NCBI RefSeq assembly: GCF_037042905.1
Contig: NC_087252.1
Coordinates: 23,734,401-23,798,400, forward strand
Direction of reading: 5' to 3'
DNA: 64,000 nucleotides
DNA from: Lytechinus pictus
Lineage: Eukaryota; Echinodermata; Echinoidea; Temnopleuroida; Toxopneustidae
Part shown: in pieces, positions 35,001 through 41,228 of the stretch
Layout: every line of letters begins with the position of its first letter
Position numbering within the stretch: position 1 is the stretch's first letter
Translations under genes and position numbers: made by a program
Notes under the pieces: generated by a model
The model's input: only the letters and a program-made list of their open reading frames with translations
Databases searched by the model: none
Told to the model about the DNA's origin: nothing

Positions 35001-38000
35001 ACACAGACAAGGCTGGTTTAGAAAAAGTGAAAGATGCATCTATCCTGCAAGACTCCTCGCTAATCCCAAGGAGATTTAATCTCCTTGCTAATACTTACCT
35101 TTTAAGAAAAAAAGGAAAGTTGTGTTACCATTAAGAAAGTATGCTTACAACATTACCAAATATTTTAAACTAAATTGATGTAAGTTTATATCGTTGTTTT
35201 TCCAATTACGAGAGCTTTGTGAACTAAGTGAATATATAACTACAATGTATGTATTTTTTTTTTCAGTTCAGAGCAATTTGTGAAGAAAGTGAAGTTTAAC
35301 ACAAAAAACACTCATTTTTTTGTCATATGTGCTACTGATGAATAAACCACTATAAATTCTCGGGGAAATTAGTCATCTCAATTAATTTTTCATTTTTCTG
35401 GTAAGAGTAATTAGTAGAATGCACCCAATAAAAAGGCCTGCTTGGGTGGGGTAAGACAGATATCCCATGTCTTACCATTGCAAAATAACATTTACTTGCA
35501 TTTTTTTAAGTTGCCAGACCAGGGGCCCCATTTCAAAAAGAGTTGCAACTGTTGTAACTTTGCCATTATGGCAACTACCGTGGCAACCTTGATTCTGAGT
35601 GGCTGCTAAGCCCTGTTAACATGGGAGTTTTCATAATTGCAAAGTTACAACAGTTGTAAGTCCTTTATGAAACAGGCACCAGATTCCATGTCAATAACAA
35701 TAATTTACATTATTTATTAGGTGCATAATACTTGGAGTAGTTTATATGCAATTTATTATAAGAAAAAATGTAAATACAGTGGAACATGTATTTAAAGGGT
35801 GACATGACATTTTCTCTGGTGACAATTGCTCAGGGCTTCATTTTGACTAATTTGTAGGGTTATTTTTAGGATAGCACTAGGGTTGCAATGTTAGCTGTAA
35901 GGTTAAGTTCAGGGTAAGGTGTTAAATCCAGGGTTGAAATTGGTCATTCCATTATTGTGTGGAATGTTTAGTGGAGAAACTGTCACGAAAGCAAATGTTG
36001 TGGAATCCTATAAAGACTTCTCAAGGGTAACAAGAAAAGTGGTAATTGTTAGCAGGTGGCTTTTATGCTTCAATAGGGAATTCTATCCAAGTGAAATCAA
36101 ATTCATGGTCCTTTCAGACAGATTGTCCTGCTATGTACATCTGGGGCGTCGTGGTCTAGTGGTTAAGACTCTCGTCTTCCAATCTGAGGGACGTGGGTTC
36201 AATTCCCAGCCATGGCGTGTTTTCCTTCAGCAAGAAATTTACCAACATTGTGCTGCACTCAACCCAGGTGAGGTAAATAGGTATCGGCAGAAAGTAATTC
36301 CTCAGAAAGCTGTAGACTAGCTTAGCCGGGGTAATATAGGAGCGCCTTGAGCACCTAGCAGTATTGATATGTGCGTTACACAATTCCTATATCATTTTAC
36401 TATTATTTATACAGGTGCTTGCTAGAGGAGGTTTTACTGTATCACAACCCATTGGAGCATGGACCCACATATTTGCAGGCTGGAGTCTATGGAAAACATG
36501 GGTTAGAGCACAATCATTCAGTATTCAATGGCCCGTATTCTGAAGACAGGTTTAACTTAGACCATGGTCTAACTCTGTGCTGAAATTATGGGAAGCAAAA
36601 AGTGTCAAAAATTTTATTAAGTTGTATGTTTCTTATGTTAACTGTGCTCTTTCCTGATTCATCGATTGTGAAGACAATCATTCTATTTATACTTCCTTGA
36701 CAATTATGAATGATTTCAGAGTCAAAATGAGCTGAAATACGATAACTCTACTGTTAGTGATTTATGTAACAATTAATTGGCTATCCATTCTTAAACAACA
36801 ACTTTAAACCTGAGTTTAAGTTAAACCCGATTTCAGAATACGGGCCAATGGGTAAAGCAAACTTTAAAGCAATATTTACCTGGTTCTCTCACAGGATCAC
36901 CCCCGAGGGCATTGAGCAAGTCTCGGACTCCATCCCCATTGACATCATGTATAAACTGTGCAGTGTAGAAGTTGCTAAGAGCCTCGCCCGCTTTTTTAAC
37001 ATGGTACTTCCACAGTAGCTTCCCACTCGTGCCATCGACTGCTTCCATAACCTGATGTAGAATGAATAACAATAATAGGGCATTTGAATTGCTAAATTTC
37101 TAAAGTACATTGTTGCATGAAAATAGGGAAAATAAAAAATCAAGTCTTGTAAACTGTGTAGAAAATAAGAAATGATCATAAAAAAAAACAATCCAAAGAG
37201 TCAGGACATGGCGTAAGCGTTGTAAAACGCACACAGCAGGCCTATGGCATAATATCCTTCAGCAAGAAAATTATCCACATTGTGCTGCACTCAACCCAGG
37301 TGAGGGGAATGGGTACCCAGCAGGATTAATTCCTTGAATGCACGGAGCGCTGAAAGGCAGCTTTAGCTAACTCCAGGGTAATAATAATAATAATAATGTG
37401 CTTCGGAATAGAATATTTTCTAGATAGATAGCGCTATATAAATTCCTATTATTATTATTACATCCAACAGGCAGGGCCTTCTTGAATCCTGAAAACTTGT
37501 GCCTATATAATGAACTTTACAATTATTTTGCTATTGTTGGAGGAGGAGGGGCTTCAATTATTTTTCCTCTTACTTGCTTCATATGGCTATGAATGACATT
37601 ATCCCAAAATTTTAGAATCACATTGCACAAGGCAGCAGTTGAGGAATAATATTAAATATGTCTTCATTTTGAAACATGAAAATGTATTTAGAAATATTTT
37701 CTTTGAATAAAAAGCAAATGGGGAAATTATACATTTAGTGACAAATCATTGAGAAATATATATAGTAACATTTTCAGCATTAATGGATTTTTAATCCAAT
37801 GCTTTAAGGTGAATCAACATAATACATTTCCTATTTATAATATATAGGCCTACAGTGTTAAGAAGGAAAATATAATGCTGAATGTTGATCTATAATAGTG
37901 AAAATCTGACATTTGTGCACATATGGGCACCTGCTTGAAGAATGTATGCCTGATCCCCACCCCCAGCCCTATTTGTAAATGGGACCTGGGCCCCGTATTA

Positions 38001-41000
38001 CAAAGAGTTGCAATTGATCCGATCAACCACAACTATGGATGGCCAGCAGCATCAACATCTCATATGCAAATTTGTTAAAAATATTTTCTACATATGATGT
38101 ATATTCATACATTGATTGTTCTCGAGAAGATTCAGTGTGATTCTCTTTGTTTACTATCAATATTGGGCACATATTCTGTATAAAAAAAGTATGGTATGGA
38201 TGGATTTCCATATATAGTTGAGATTGATTGGATCGATCGTAACTCTTTATAGGATGAGGCCCTGAACTGATTCGTCTCTGTTTTCTAGTTCACAAGAAAA
38301 ATTGTGATGCTCTCAAATTATCATAGCTTGAGCAGTTCATGAAGTAAAGTAAGGTTTTAGAAAAATTATATTGCAGACATTGCCAACAAAATTTGACCCA
38401 AATTGCTTGTGACAAAGTGCAACTAGAAGTGGATCAAGACTTAAACATACTTTGCAATTCGATCTGCAGTTTATCATACTTTTTTCCTTTCCTTTTACAT
38501 TGCTCACTTCATTTTAGAATTGGTATTGACAAAGGTTTATTTTCCCATAACCCAGGTAGAAAACAGGTCATCCATATCTTTCAAACTTTTATCCCAAACA
38601 AATATTACCATATGCTCTAAAGCTTGAGCTTGCATGTTAACTCATTGTCAGTGCAGGATTTCAGGTAACAAATATGCTTTTCACACTGCATTTCATTAAC
38701 CCCATACTATCCTTAAACCCAGACTATCCTTAACCCCACACTATTTTTTTTTTTTTTTTTAACCCTGTACTATTTGCTTAGCCGGGGTGAACGCCTTAAC
38801 CCCAGACTATCATACAGCTCATGAATATTGATGATTTTACCATACAGAGCGCGATTAACGTGCAATATCGACTTCTGTGATTGGTTAATGCTTAGCCCCA
38901 CTTTTCCTTAGCACTGCACTGCATCTCTTAGCACCGCAATTGTGGTGCTAGTACCATAATAAGCAGGCTAACCCTGCTATTTTACAGGGCCAGATAGTAC
39001 CGTACTATTTACTGTGCATGCTAGCCCACTTTTCTAAAATATGTAAAAATGAAGTGGGCTAAAATTAACCCCGGTATATTGGAGGGGCTAAGACCCTCCC
39101 CCTTAGCCCCACCAATATCCTGGGGTTAAGGAAGTGCAGAGTGAAAAGCATAAAAATGTTTTGATACTCCAAAGCCTACCTATAAATTATCTATTATCTA
39201 CCTATTAAAAACTAAGAAGGTGGTTATGACAATTTAGCATTGCTACCAAAAAACATACACATAATGAACATACACAAAATATAACTATATCTATATATTC
39301 TAAATGAAGTTCTAACACTTGGTTTAATAGTTCATCAGCAAGTTTCGAGATCACTTTCTTGAAGTTAAACTCAATTATGGGCCATAGAATGGAAAAGGGA
39401 ATGAGGAATGAGGGCATAATTATGGAAGGGTAAATTGACAGGAATTAGGAGCATTAATAAGGCTTCCAGCAAGGTTGGTATGATGGGAGGTATTAAAATC
39501 ATTAAATACATGACTAAAGAAGATCATGGGAGGATGATGGGAACCTGATCATATTCTGTTTTTAACAAATTCTCTTCTAGCCTCACATGAATATAAAATT
39601 GATCTGAATAGCACAATACAGGTACCTGGAGATGTACAGGAGATTTGAATAGCATGCATAACACATCCACACTCTCAGACTGCACCCTAAACTACTGAAG
39701 GGATTTACTTTGTCAAAAGTTTCCAAAACCTGACCCCGAACAATAGAAATCCCATAAAAGCCATACCAAGCTCAGCTGAAATCATGGGGAATAAAAGCCA
39801 TGCCCTTATAAAGGGAACCAGCCAAGCTTGAAGAGGTCCTTTCAAAAACATTTTTGGTCTCCTTTTGAAAAGGATTCAGATCAACCACATCAATCACTGT
39901 ACAGTTCGATACATACAAGCACAACAACAAAGTATGCAGTGTACATAGCTTACCAGACATGTCTAACTTTTATTCTACAATTATGTTATGCATGGTCACA
40001 TAATGTAGGCCTTTTGACTTGTCTAAAGCATTACAGATATAAAGATACACATTGAAAACAAAAAGCTAATTAATAGACTTTCATGGAAATGGGATTTAGT
40101 TTTTATTTAAAGGGATCTTTGACAAAGTAGAAGGGACATACTTTCAAATGCTGACTAAACTCATTTCACAAGATTCGTATGAAAAAAACGAGATGTATAT
40201 TCCCAGCACAAATCATAATAATGTCTTTACTCATTAAAGGAGAATGAAACTCTTGGATCAAGTTAGCTTTTGTGAAAGCAGAAAAATCAAAGAACAAGAT
40301 CAACAACAGTTTGAGTAAAATAGGACTAGCAATAGAAGAGTTATGAGCATTTGAATGTCGAGATCACTAATGCTATGGAGATCCTCCCATTGGCAATGCG
40401 ACCAAGATCTATGATGTCACAGATGAACAACTCTCCCCTTTTGGACACTGAAAATATACCCCAAAACATCTCTTTTTGCTCATTCTAATCATATGACAAA
40501 CGATTCATCAATGATATAATGTTGTGAAACCTCTGTACTTGTCCTCTCATAAAGAGAACACCTCACCTTGTGATAGACTCTATAAAAGTGAGAATATAAG
40601 TGAAATAAGTACTAAAGTAATGAGGGAGTTGTACGTGTGTGACATCACAGATCTTGGTCGCATTGCCAATTGGAGGATCTACATGGCATTAGTGATCTCA
40701 ATATTCAAATGCTCATAACTTTCTTATTATTCATTCAATCTTCCTCAAACTTTCAACAATACGTTTCTTTGATTTTTCTCTTTGATATGGATTCAGCTGG
40801 TTTCAAGGGTTTCATTCTCCTTTAAGTGCACATTGCTCTAAGACCATTTTTCTGTTAGTTTTAATAACTTTTCTGCTTCTAGCCATCAATATCTCTTAAG
40901 ATTGCAAGTTTGTGCATAATTGCTGAGTAGTGGTATCTGCAGATCTGGAAATAGTGTAATACATGTAGTAATAGTTGTAGTAGTAGTAGTAGTATTAGAT

Positions 41001-41164
41001 GTAGTAGAAGTAGTAGTAGTACTAGTAGTAAAAGTAATTGTAGTAGTTGTAAAAATAGTCGTTGTTGTAATAGTGTGGTGGTGGTACTAGTAGTAGTAGA
41101 AGCAGTAGTAGTAGTAGTAGTAGTAGTAGCAGCAGTAGAAGTAGAACTAATAGTAGAAGTAGTA

Positions 41165-41228
<64 letters not shown>
